Positions 1 through 10,736 of a stretch of DNA of 64,000 bases are shown here, piece after piece. Made by a program: the position numbers and the translations under genes. Where the stretch lies: assembly GCF_016808335.1 (NCBI RefSeq), contig NC_053141.1, positions 20,281,756-20,345,755 of the forward strand, in the 5' to 3' direction. This DNA comes from Panicum virgatum (Eukaryota; Streptophyta; Magnoliopsida; Poales; Poaceae). How positions within the stretch are numbered: position 1 is the first letter of the stretch; every line of letters begins with the position of its first letter. The notes beneath the pieces were generated by a model. It did no database searches. It was not told where the DNA came from and was given only the letters and a program-made list of their open reading frames with translations.

Positions 1-2086
1 TTTCCCCCTCACCCCGGTCGCCGCCATGGCCCAGAGCGGCCGAATCGGCCGCCGCCGACGAGCACCTCCTCCTCCCCTGTTTCCAGTGCGGGGGAAGGGA
101 GAAGACAGGGCAATATGCCCAAAACCCCCTAGCTTTTCCCCTATTCAGTAAAGAAACCCCCACCATTTGACCTTTTTGCAAAAGAAGCCCTAGCTTTTAT
201 AATATTTCAAAGAAGACCCTCCCACTTTATGAAAATATTTATAAATAAGCCCCTGACTCTTTTAGATTAACCCAAGAAATTTCTAAAATGCAAACCAAGC
301 CCCTGCCTTCATAAACTTAATTACAATTAGGTCCCTGGAGCCCTGTTTAGGCCCTAAACACTCCTTTGACCTATCATTTTATGCGCCTAACAACCTCGGA
401 TCTACCCAAAACTTTACCACGTCTCTCTTAATATAGTTTTGACCATGCCATTAGAAGCACACCCAAAAATATCACTACATGCCCTATATTTTATGTGTCC
501 CCGTTTCGAGCTCGACGACAAATCTTTATTTTCTGTGTTTTGATTGTGTGCTTGTTTGTGTACGCTGTAGACCACGGAGTGAACGAAGGGGAGCCCGTCA
601 ACGAGCCGTACTGTGAGCAGGAGAACGAGGACCAGTTCCGCGACCCCGAGCCCGAAGGACAGGACTTCCCCGAAGGCTGCGAAGACGGCAAGTTCAATCT
701 CATCCTTTGATGCATGTTTCTGACCTAGTTTTTATAAACACAACCCAATGGCCTGTTTTTTAAAATTGCATATGTTTTGCTTGCATGGAAACACGGTTGG
801 ATAGCCACCCCTTGATTTGTGATGACCATTCCTTGACTACCTAGATTAGTGTCTGATTTTGCTTGGACGTTAATCGATATTAGAACGCTTAGGATATTAC
901 CCATAATACGATTTACTTTTATAAAGAAAATGCGTCTGTGTGGGAAGGTATAAATTGTGGATTTTTTTTTGAAAGATGAGTATAGACGGGATGGACGGCA
1001 TTTCTGTGTGATTTGCCGATTGGTGTGCTTGTGCCTGTGTGGCAGGGCAAAGAAGGGAGATCCATCTTGTCGTGTCTAAGGACCGAGTTTGTGTGTCATC
1101 TCACCTAACTCCACTATCGTGCAAACCACTCGACCGTTGAATGGGCAACGGCGTAGCATAAATCCCACTAGTTGGTGTGATAGCCATCAGGAGAGCTGGG
1201 AGCAACGGGTGACTGAGGAAAAGGGATAAGCCCCGAGTGACTTATGCCCGGTTATACCTAAGTGAACGGTCAATGACCCCTTGGTGCATCCCGTGATGGC
1301 TAGTCAGGCTTAGCTATGGTGGGTAATGGCTATGTTGGGATCTACACCGACACGACGGTGTTCAAGTTGTGGTATCCTACTTGTGGGTAAAGTTGCACAC
1401 CTCTGCAGAGTTAAGAATCTATTCGAATAGCCGTGCTCACGGTATTGGGCGAGTTACGGTGTGGTCACATAACTAGTGTTTCTTTGGGATGGGTTGGTGT
1501 GAGTTGTTTGGAATTGTGTCCGGCAGTTGTGCCGTGTGCTACAACGGACGGGGAGTCCGGTAGCAGTTTAAGACTTAAACTCCGTGTTACTCAAAACAAA
1601 AACTGATTTCTTAAAGGTTTTCTGCTAAATAAACCCCTGCATAAAATATCGTTTTTCTGCAAATTAAACCGTAACCTTATCCTTGATTTACCTATGCATA
1701 TTATTCTGATATAACCCCCTCCGTGGGTGTGGTTGGACTTGCTGAGTACGTTCGTACTCACCCCATTCTTACTTTTTACAGAAGAAGACCCAGACTTCGT
1801 ACCAGAAGACGCCGAGTAGGGTTATCGTTCTGCACCCAACCTTGCCTGTGGTACCGGCCCTGTCGAGATGCCTCCGCTGTCGCAGTACTCTGAGCCCGTG
1901 CTAGACCCCATGTGGTTTGCGGTCTGGTGTTATGTTGTAGCCTGGTTACTTATTATCATTATCTGTATCGAGTGTCCTCCAAGGTTTGTACGGTTTTGAA
2001 CCATCTGATGTAATAAATGTGGCATCAGCCTCCTGGGACTGATGTTTATATCACATTTAAGTTCTCTCTTATGAGGGGACGCTTCA
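1..2086 (+). repeat. 5' LTR (partial; about 1.13 kb of its start is missing)
   Basis: Position 1 aligns with position 10166 of the right LTR, and the match continues to the terminal ...GCTTCA at 2086, just before the primer site. The LTR contains a short acidic ORF segment, a gene-free stretch, and a second acidic segment near 1782-1819 (described separately). A 10-base T run at 962-971 differs in length from the right copy. Confidence 0.93.
571..1819 (+). CDS. Putative spliced acidic ORF inside the left LTR (exons 571-687 and 1782-1819)
   Basis: Exon 571-687 follows a GCTGTAG acceptor-like site and is open in one frame for 39 codons rich in Glu, Asp and Pro. It is followed by GCAAGT, a GC-type donor. 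The next strong acceptor, CTTTTTACAG, ends at 1781. Joining 687 to 1782 keeps the same frame open through a second acidic stretch to a TAG at 1817-1819. Unspliced, the first exon runs only a few codons into a stop at 708-710. The first coding exon must lie further 5' and is not resolved. The open frame and sites are seen directly; the splicing is inferred. The function is unknown. Confidence 0.42.
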
Positions 2087-2088
2087 GG

Positions 2089-2100
2089 TGGTATCAGAGC
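2089..2100 (+). other. Primer binding site (initiator tRNA-Met)
   Basis: TGGTATCAGAGC begins two bases after the left LTR end. It is complementary to the 3' end of plant initiator tRNA-Met, the usual primer of chromoviruses. Confidence 0.93.
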
Positions 2101-2227
2101 CGTAGGTTGGCCGTAGGACGTGACGCTAGGAGCGAAACCCGTTTTCAGGACCTTTCACCTTAGGATTTTTCTATCTTTAATCCTTTCCTCACACAAACAC
2201 TTACCTTTGGTTCTTGCCCTGTTCCAG

Positions 2228-3148
2228 ATGGCTGACAATGGATGGATCGGCGGAATCTGTTTCGCAGAGCCCGGCCTTCCTAAGTTGTTGATACTCAGCC
2301 TGGAACGCATTGGAGTTGTGGACCCACCAGAGTTTCTCTATCGGGAGTACGACTCTAAAGGCACTCTTCGGTGTGACCTGATGATCTTCATAGCAAGAAG
2401 CACCCGCTACCCTGATGTGGACCCTTGGTTTATCTCCACCACTGGATTCGGTTTCCCGGATACCTATCGGAAAGCCACCCGCAAAGCCCTGCGACGGCTA
2501 CGCGTGATCTACAGGCATCACCTCCAGCGGACTCCTATGGGATTTTTCCCGCCAACTAAAGGAAGAGGACGCACATGGATTGCCCGGATGAGAGGACTTG
2601 GGAGAGAAAAAGAAGACCTGGAAGACACAGTATCCCACCTATCCATCTATCTCACCGGCCTGGATGAGCTCTACCGCGAGCAAGCAGCACAACTGAAGCA
2701 GCAAGTCCACAGAGCAGAAAAGGCAACCCAGGAGCTGGATGAACAACAGACGAGGACCGTACATGCCGAGTATTCCTTAGCCGCCCTCCAAGTCCAGATG
2801 GAAGAAAAGGAGGCGGAACTAGAAGAACAACAGGCAAGAGTCACACGCGCCGAGAATTCTCTAGCCGCTCTCCAAGCCCGAATACGGAGGTACGAGGCTC
2901 GCTGGGGAATAGGTGGATGGATAGAGGAAGACGAAGAAGAGGAACCCGAAGAGGCTCAATGGGATGTAGGCATTCAGACCGAAGAAGAAGAACCCATGGA
3001 AACCCATTGGGATGTTGGAACTCAGACCGAAGAAGAAGAACCCGAAGAAACCCACTGGGATAAAGGTACTCAGACCGAGGACGACATGATGTATCAGTAT
3101 CTCCCACTGAAGAAGCGCCCTCATAGGATCGGGGAAGAGTCTCCATGA
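2228..3148 (+). CDS. ORF0a: extra retroelement ORF with coiled coil and three TQT motifs
   Basis: The ORF has 306 codons counted from the ATG in a CCAG|ATGG context; the upstream in-frame extension has no ATG. The N-terminal half (residues about 1-125) is a globular domain shared with the following ORF. Residues about 150-235 are charged and heptad-like with two related repeats, consistent with a coiled coil. The C-terminal part is highly acidic and carries three 16-residue repeats with GIQT at 248-251 and GTQT at 264-267 and 280-283. Such TQT motifs resemble ligands of dynein light chain LC8. The ORF sits between the primer site and gag, where RIRE3/RIRE8-type elements carry an orf0 of unknown role. 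The LC8 idea is inference. Confidence 0.75.
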   Translation: MADNGWIGGICFAEPGLPKLLILSLERIGVVDPPEFLYREYDSKGTLRCDLMIFIARSTRYPDVDPWFISTTGFGFPDTYRKATRKALRRLRVIYRHHLQRTPMGFFPPTKGRGRTWIARMRGLGREKEDLEDTVSHLSIYLTGLDELYREQAAQLKQQVHRAEKATQELDEQQTRTVHAEYSLAALQVQMEEKEAELEEQQARVTRAENSLAALQARIRRYEARWGIGGWIEEDEEEEPEEAQWDVGIQTEEEEPMETHWDVGTQTEEEEPEETHWDKGTQTEDDMMYQYLPLKKRPHRIGEESP

Positions 3149-3296
3149 TAGGGGTAGCACCCCAAGCTAGAGCCTTTGCCCTAATAATCGTGTACCCATG
3201 AAGTTGTACCCCACCATGTTGCAATAATAAATGTCATCTACCCCTTTTGTGTACCTCAAATATTTGTGCAAGTTTTCACCCTATCTTTGTTTTCAG

Positions 3297-4184
3297 ATGG
3301 CTGAGGAAGGATGGACCCAGGGCGATTGCCAAGCTGCACCTAGTTTTCCCAGCCTCTTGATCAACGCCCTGGAAAGCCTTGGAGTCACGGAGCGCCCAAG
3401 GTACTACAGCAGAGAGTACGAGCATCATGGCTCTCTCCGCTGCAGGGTGATCCTAGTCGTCGCCAGAAGTGATCGCTACCCCGACATCCAGTCATGGCGA
3501 GTGACTGCTACAGGGTTTAGGCACCAGAACACCTATCCCCTAGCCGTCAGGAAAGCACTTCGTTACCTGTGCCGGATTTTCGAAAGACACCTCACCCCCA
3601 CACCAATGAGGTTCTTCCCACCAGCCATCAGAACTCCAGTTTGGGAAGCTCGAATGAGAAGCCTGGAACGGCGCCGCCATGAAGAAGTCCTCCTGTACCA
3701 AGTAGCTACCTACCTAGCCTCCTTGGATCAGCTCTTTGACGAGCAAGCCAACTTGCTGAGGGAACAGACCCATCGAGCCGAGCAAGCAGAGCTCGCGCTA
3801 AGACTGCAGCAGATCCGAGCAGTCCAAGCCGAGGCAAGAGCCGCAACAGCGGTCAGCAGTGAGGCAGTTGCTCAGGAGAGCCTCAGGCAAGCCCGGGACC
3901 AGCGTATGCAAGAATGGGCTAGTAGTGGAACTCCAGTCCCGGCAATAGGAGAAGACCATGTTCTGCTCGGAACACCCGTCATAGGATGGGGACCACTCGT
4001 TGGAAACCCACTAGCCCCACCCGAGAACCCTGGAAGGTCTACGGCTGCCGCCGCAAGAGAAGCCACGACACAACCCCGGGAAAACAGAGATCTAGAGGAC
4101 GGCGAGCCAGGACCACTCTTTTCCCCGGAGGACGTGAGTTTCCTTCCGAGGGAGGAACCCACTCAAGCCGTTGAGTCTGCCTAA
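3297..4184 (+). CDS. ORF0b: paralogue of ORF0a
   Basis: The ORF has 295 codons from the ATG preceded by TTTTCAG. An upstream in-frame ATG at 3231 adds 22 mostly hydrophobic residues, but this stretch looks more like intron than protein. The N-terminal domain is clearly related to ORF0a: both share MA-x-x-GW at the start, the REY motif, RYPD, TGF, a basic RKALR segment and PTPM-x-FFPP or RTPMGFFPP. A coiled-coil-like Glu/Gln/Ala-rich stretch follows. The tail is Pro/Glu-rich and lacks the TQT repeats. The two ORFs probably arose by tandem duplication inside the element. The function is unknown. Confidence 0.75.
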   Translation: MAEEGWTQGDCQAAPSFPSLLINALESLGVTERPRYYSREYEHHGSLRCRVILVVARSDRYPDIQSWRVTATGFRHQNTYPLAVRKALRYLCRIFERHLTPTPMRFFPPAIRTPVWEARMRSLERRRHEEVLLYQVATYLASLDQLFDEQANLLREQTHRAEQAELALRLQQIRAVQAEARAATAVSSEAVAQESLRQARDQRMQEWASSGTPVPAIGEDHVLLGTPVIGWGPLVGNPLAPPENPGRSTAAAAREATTQPRENRDLEDGEPGPLFSPEDVSFLPREEPTQAVESA

Positions 4185-4445
4185 TGTGCTAGCGACCTTC
4201 AAGGGATGAAGCCGTGTGGTCCGAAGAAGATCTGTACCCCTTTTTCTTTTGAAGTTGTGTACCCGGACGTGTAGTACGCGGTTGGCCTTACCCATGTTGT
4301 ACCCTCCCTTGTAGTAATTAAGTGGTTGTGCTTGTTGTTTGGTTTTGTGTGCTTGCTGGCAGTAATTAGATACTGCCCTTTCAAAAATACGAATTAAACA
4401 ACTTAAACATCACCTAATCTTAGTCTCAATCCACTCGATCTGCAG

Positions 4446-7400
4446 ATGGTTTCCCGGAGCATCACGAGGGCCTCCCGCGTCAGGGACCCTGCAGCCGCTG
4501 ATGCAGGAGTACACCCTGACGGGCAAAACCATCCTCAGGAAGAACAAGAAGTGAGTCAGGGCAGAGGAGAAAATCTTGGTGCACAGCTGCCACCACCACC
4601 ACCACCACCCTTCACGGATCTGGCACAAATAATCCATAACCAGACTCTCATACTGGAGACACTGGCCAATGCTCTAGTGAACAGGCAGCCATGAGAGCAG
4701 ACCTTTAATGATAAGCTGACAGCTTTTCTGAGGGCCAAACCACCCACTTTTGCCGGATCCAGCAACCCCTTGGATGCAGACGACTGGCTCCGCGTGATCC
4801 AGAGGAAGCTCGAGCCATTTGGGTGCCAGGATCGGGATAAAGTTCTTCTGGCAGCACATCAACTCACCGGGACTGCCTTAGCCTGGTGGGAGAATTACTG
4901 CGCTGCTGCCCGAGGTGCCTCCACCATCACCTGGAATGAATTCGTGAGGGAATTCCGCCGTTATCACATCCCCTCGGCCACCATGAAGCACAAGGCGGAT
5001 GAATTTCGCGCACTTCAGCAGGGGAATATGACGGTGGAAGAGTATACACACCAGTTCATGGAACTGTCTCGCTATGCACCAGAAGAAGTGAATGACGACG
5101 AAAAGAAACAAGACATGTTCAAGAAGGGACTAAACCCAGAACTCAGGACCCTGCTCACCCCTCAGATTTATCCGGATTTCAACACCTTGATGAACAAGGC
5201 AATCCTCACCGAGAAGGCTAAGATTGATGAAAGGAAAGAGAACAAGCGCAAGTTCCTGGAGAGTAAGTCACGCCAGCAGGATCGTTTTCAGAAACCCAGA
5301 AGCTTCAGCTACAACGCACCAAGGTCACAAGCCTCGATGCAGTACAAAACTCAGTCTCAAGTGACAGGACCACGGCCCCCCACCACCCAGATCAGGAGCC
5401 AAAACACCATGAGGGCCCCGCAAAGTAATGCAAGCCAGGTCACCACCAATAACAGCAATGTGAGGGCCTGCTTCAACTGTCGAGAGACGGGTCATTTCAT
5501 CGCCGACTGCCCCTATGCCAAGAACAAGCCTGCTACTTCAGCTTTCTCCAACACAGTGAACGGACCTAAGCCAGTCCTGACCGGTGCCAACCGAGTGCCC
5601 CTCCACGGCAACAGCAACAACCAGCAGAGGCAATCCCAGCAGTCTTTTGGACGAGCCCGCGTCAACCACATCGACGCGCAGGAAGCTCAAGGAGCTCAGG
5701 GCGTTGTACTCGGTGAGTACCTAGTCAGCTCAACTCTTGCAACAGTACTGTTTGATTCTGGAGCATCACACTCATTCATATCCTCGAGTTTCGTGGGGAA
5801 ACATAAAATACCTACAGTACTACTAAAAACACCCCTATTAACCCGGACGCCCGGAGGAGACATCAGGTGTCAACTGGGTTGTCTACGGGTAAAGATCAAT
5901 TTAAGTGGGGTAGAGTTTCTAGCAGATCTAGTAGTACTTAAGTCAGAAGGGATAGATGTGATCCTTGGAATGGACTGGCTAAGCAAACACAATGGCCTCA
6001 TAGGTTGTACGGACAAGGTAGTACATCTAACAAACCCAGAGGGAGTCCGAGTGACCTGCCACACCCGAGAAAGTGGAGCAAACCCGATGGTATTCAGTAT
6101 GGAAGCCAAGGACTTGGATGAAGTCCCAGTAGTGAATGAGTACCCCGATGTCTTTCCCGAAGAACTTCCCGGTATGCCACCAGATAGGGACGTAGAATTT
6201 GTCATTGATCTTATTCCTGGAACCGCCCCTATAGCCAAGAGACCTTATAGGATGGCAGCCTCGGAATTAGCAGAATTAAAGAAACAACTGGAAGAACTAC
6301 AACGAATTGGCTTTATCAGGCCAAGCTCGTCTCCTTGGGGAGCCCCGGTTCTATTTGTTAAAAAGGACGGAAGTATGAGGTTGTGTGTAGATTACCGGGC
6401 ACTAAACGAAGTCACCATCAAGAACAAGTACCCTCTTCCTAGGATCGATGACCTTTTCGATCAATTAAAAGGAGCCAAGTACTTCTCCAAGATTGATCTC
6501 AGGTCCGGATATTTTCAGCTCAAGATTAGGGAGAGCGATATCCCAAAGACAACCTTTGTCACCCGGTATGGACAGTTTGAGTTCACAGTGATGTCTTTTG
6601 GGCTGACAAATGCACCTGCTTATTTCTTGAATCTCATGAACAAGGTGTTTATGGACGAGTTAGATAAGTTTGTCGTAGTCTTCATCGACGACATACTTAT
6701 TTACTCGAAGAGTATTCAGGAGCACGAGCAGCACCTGAGGGTAGTTTTGGAAAAGCTGAGAGTGCATAGGCTATACGCCAAGTTCAGCAAGTGTGAGTTC
6801 TGGCTGGAGAAAGTAGCTTTCCTTGGTCATATTCTGACCGCAGAAGGAGTAGCAGTAGATCCCGAGAAGGTCGAAGCAGTCTCCAACTGGCAGCAACCAA
6901 CCAATGTCAGTGAGATCAGGAGTTTTCTCGGATTAGCTGGGTATTATCGGAGATTCATTGAGGGATTTTCCAAGATAGCCCGGCCCATGACAGAACTGCT
7001 CAAGAAAGAAAAGAAGTTCACCTGGACGGAATCGTGTGAAAGGAGCTTCCAGGAGTTGAAGCGAAAATTAACGACAGCCCCAGTGCTAACCCTGCCGGAT
7101 ATTCATCGGGATTTTGTCATCTATTGTGATGCGTCCCGACAAGGATTGGGCTGTGTACTAATGCAAGATGGGAAAGTCGTTGCATATGCTTCCCGTCAGC
7201 TCAGGACCCATGAGCAAAACTACCCGACCCATGATTTGGAACTTGCAGCCGTAGTGCACTTACTTAAAATTTGGAGGCATTATCTGATTGGAAATAAGTG
7301 CGAAATCTATACCGACCACAAGAGCCTAAGGTACATTTTCACCCAGCCGGATCTGAATTTAAGGCAAAGGAGATGGTTGGAGTTGGTTAAGGATTATAAT

Positions 7401-9122
7401 CTGGAAATCCATTACCACCCCGGAAAGGCAAATGTAGTGGCCGACGCCCTTAGTCGGAAATCCTACGGGCCCAAGAATGACCATTTACGAGAGGAAATGG
7501 CACGATTAAATGTGCACATTGTCCCTCGAGGTACCAGCCAAGTACTGAACGTCCAATCCACACTAGAGGACAGAATCAGAAAGGCACAAAGATCGGACAA
7601 GAGGCTGATGGAAATCCGGAGGCAGACTGGAGAAAATAAGGCACCAGATTTTAGAGTGGATAATAAGGGGACGCTATTATATAAAGATAGGATTTGTGTG
7701 CCCCAGAAGGGAGATTTCAGGCAAATGATCATGGACGAAGCTCACAACTCAGCCTACTCCATCCACCCAGGATCCACCAAAATGTATGTGGACCTAAGAC
7801 AAAAATATTGGTGGGATGGAATGAAGGCGGATATTGCACGATTCGTCGCCCGCTGTGATACGTGTCAAAGGGTCAAAGCTGAACACCAAAAGCCAGCAGG
7901 ATTGTTGCAACCCCTACCCATCCCGGTTTGGAAATGGGATGAAATAGGAATGGATTTTGTGGTAGGATTGCCCAGAACCCAGAAAGGACATGACTCCATA
8001 TGGGTAATAGTGGATCGACTTACTAAATCAGCTCACTTCATACCCGTACGGACCAACTATGGCGGGGAGAAGTTAGCCAAGCTCTATATAGAGAATATAG
8101 TGAAATTGCATGGTGTGCCCAGCCGAATCGTTTCAGATAGAGGGACCCAGTTCACCTCTAGATTTTGGAAAAGTTTGCATAAAGCTATGGGCACCAAGCT
8201 AGATTTTAGCTCCGCATATCACCCACAGACAGATGGTCAGACAGAAAGGGTTAATCAGATTATGGAAGATATGTTGAGAGCATGTGTCCTTACCTATGGC
8301 AAGGATTGGGAGCAGAGTCTACCCTATGCCGAGTTCTCATACAACAACGGGTACCAAGCAAGCTTGGGCATGTCACCGTTTGAAGCTCTCTACGGAAGGA
8401 AGTGTAGAACTCCGCTGATGTGGTCAGAAGTTGGAGAACGTGCCCTAGTCGGGCCCGCGCTTATAAAAGAAGCGGAAGAAAGAGTTGCTGAGATTAGAGA
8501 AAAGCTGAAGGCAGCCCAGTCAAGGCAGAAGAGCTATGCGGACAAGAAAAGACGGGAAATAGGTTTCAACCCAGGAGATTTCGTGTATCTCAAGGTATCA
8601 CCCATCCGAGGAACCCGAAGATTTCAGGTGCAAGGAAAATTGGCCCCTCGGTACATTGGACCATACCGAGTCCTGAAGAAAGTCGGAGCAGTGGCGTACC
8701 GTCTGGAGCTACCAGAAGAAATGTCGGATATACACCCAGTATTCCATGTATCGCAATTGAGAAGATGTTTGAGGGTACCCGAGGCAGAGCATGTGCCAGT
8801 AGAAGTGATAGATCTACAGCCAGACCTACGATATCAGGAAGTACCGATCAAGATTCTAGATACTGTCACCAGGAGGACCAGAAACTCCGAAGTGCGAATC
8901 TGCAGAGTTCAGTGGAGCAGACACGGAGTAGGAGAAGCTACGTGGGAGCGCGAAGACGCTCTAAAGAAGGAATTTCCCCACCTGTTTAGGAACCAGCCGA
9001 ATCTCAAGGACGAGATTCATTTTAAGTGGGGTAGGTTTGTAACATCCCGAAAATTTACTAAAATAAATCATGCGCTAAAGTTGTGTTTCGTCGTGGAGCT
9101 CGAGATCCTTCTAAAACCCTAA
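4446..9122 (+). pseudogene. gag-pol polyprotein with one premature stop
   Basis: One frame runs from the ATG at 4446 to 9122 with a single in-frame TGA at 4692-4694 after 82 codons. It includes a Retrotrans_gag capsid region, a CCHC knuckle ([14 protein letters not shown]), a protease with [10 protein letters not shown] with the FIDD catalytic box, an RNase H (YCDASRQG), an integrase with an HHCC-type finger ending CDTC and D-D-E residues in MDFVVGL, SDRGTQF and QTERVNQ, and a C-terminal chromodomain-like segment ending near LFR. The frame reads through the purine tract and 85 bases into the right LTR before stopping. The stop is most simply a CGA-to-TGA change. Otherwise the polyprotein looks intact. 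Confidence 0.92.
9024..9037 (+). other. Polypurine tract
   Basis: AAGTGGGGTAGGTT directly precedes the TGTAACATCC start of the right LTR, where plus-strand priming is expected. It is also translated as the end of the gag-pol frame. Confidence 0.75.
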
Positions 9123-9962
9123 ACCTCAAATCCCGAGATCATTTCTTTGTCCCGATCACCCGTTGTCCCATCCTCCTCTCCGCGCGACACGCGCGTGGCC
9201 GACCAGCCGTAGACCACGCCGCGAATCCCGCCTGCAATCGACGCACGTGACCGTCGCGCATGGCCGGCCGGGGCCGCATCGCGTCGGCGCGAATCCCGCC
9301 CTTTCTCTCTCCCCTCCTTTTTCTTTTTCTTTTCTTGTTTCCATTTTCTTTTTCTTTTCTCTCTCCTTCCCTCTCCCTCTCTCTCTCCTTTCTCCCACCC
9401 CGCGCGCTTGGCCCCCCCTCTGTCTCTGCTCTGCCCGCTCCCGAGCGCCACCCGCTCGGCCCTCCCTTGCCTTCCTCCCCACCGAGCACGCCCCCCTGGA
9501 CTACGCCACGGCCGCACCAGCTCGGCGCCACCCCTGCCGCGCGCGCCCACGCTGCAGGGCAGCCCCACGCACCAGCGCGTGCCAAACCCGCCGCACCCAA
9601 GCCGCTCCAGCGCCACCGCGACGTCGCACGCGTGCGCGCACGCACACGCGCGCGAACTCGCCATCGGCCCGTGCGCCACCCCGTCGCGTGCGCAGCGCCA
9701 CCCCGTCCGGCCCTGCTCGCCTGCGCGCCGTGCTTCACCCCGGCCCGCGCACGCCACGCCACCGGCCGATAGCCGTTGACGCCGCACAGCGCCGACGACC
9801 CCGGAACAGCGTCGCCTGCGCGCGGTCGCCGCCTGCCGAAGCGTCCCATCCCGCCTCGCCGCGCACGCCGTCGCATGTGCACGTACGACGCCGGCGACCC
9901 TAGCACAGCGCCTCTGTTGACGCCGCCACCGCCCTGCTTCCACCCCCGCCGCCTTAGCCGCC

Positions 9963-9970
9963 TATATAAA
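9963..9970 (+). promoter_or_regulatory. LTR TATA box
   Basis: CCTATATAAAGGG, the only strong TATA-type core promoter in the right LTR, is followed by GC-rich untranslated sequence. The equivalent site of the left LTR lies outside the window. Confidence 0.7.
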
Positions 9971-10736
9971 GGGCCAAGGGGGCGCCTCCGAGCTCCGCAC
10001 CCCCACTCCGACCTCACTTATCCCCGCGGCCCTCCTCCCCCCTGCTGCAACGTCGCCCCGCCGGACCCCGGTGGCCGCCGCCGCCCGCTCCCGAAGACCC
10101 GCCGCCTCGCTCCACCTCAGGACGAGCCAGGTGGGGGAATCGAGCCGCCGTGCCTCCCTGCTCCTTTTCCCCCTCACCCCGGTCGCCGCCATGGCCCAGA
10201 GCGGCCGAATCGGCCGCCGCCGACGAGCACCTCCTCCTCCCCTGTTTCCAGTGCGGGGGAAGGGAGAAGACAGGGCAATATGCCCAAAACCCCCTAGCTT
10301 TTCCCCTATTCAGTAAAGAAACCCCCACCATTTGACCTTTTTGCAAAATAAGCCCTAGCTTTTATAATATTTCAAAGAAGACCCTCCCACTTTATGAAAA
10401 TATTTATAAATAAGCCCCTGACTCTTTTAGATTAACCCAAGAAATTTCTAAAATGCAAACCAAGCCCCTGCCTTCATAAACTTAATTACAATTAGGTCCC
10501 TGGAGCCCTGTTTAGGCCCTAAACACTCCTTTGACCTATCATTTTATGCGCCTAACAACCTCGGATCTACCCAAACCTTTACCACATCTCTCTTAATATA
10601 GTTTTGACCATGCCATTAGAAGAACACCCAAAAATATCACTCCATGCTCTATATTTTATGTGTCCCCGTTTCGAGCTCGACGACAAATCTTTATTTTCTG
10701 TGTGTTTTATTGTGTGCTTGTTTGTGTACGCTGTAG

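Noticed and set aside
9139..10297. Many long overlapping ORFs on both strands in the GC-rich part of the right LTR
   Set aside because: Low-complexity Arg/Ala/Pro/Gly frames caused by very high GC content. They span the TATA box and have no family resemblance.
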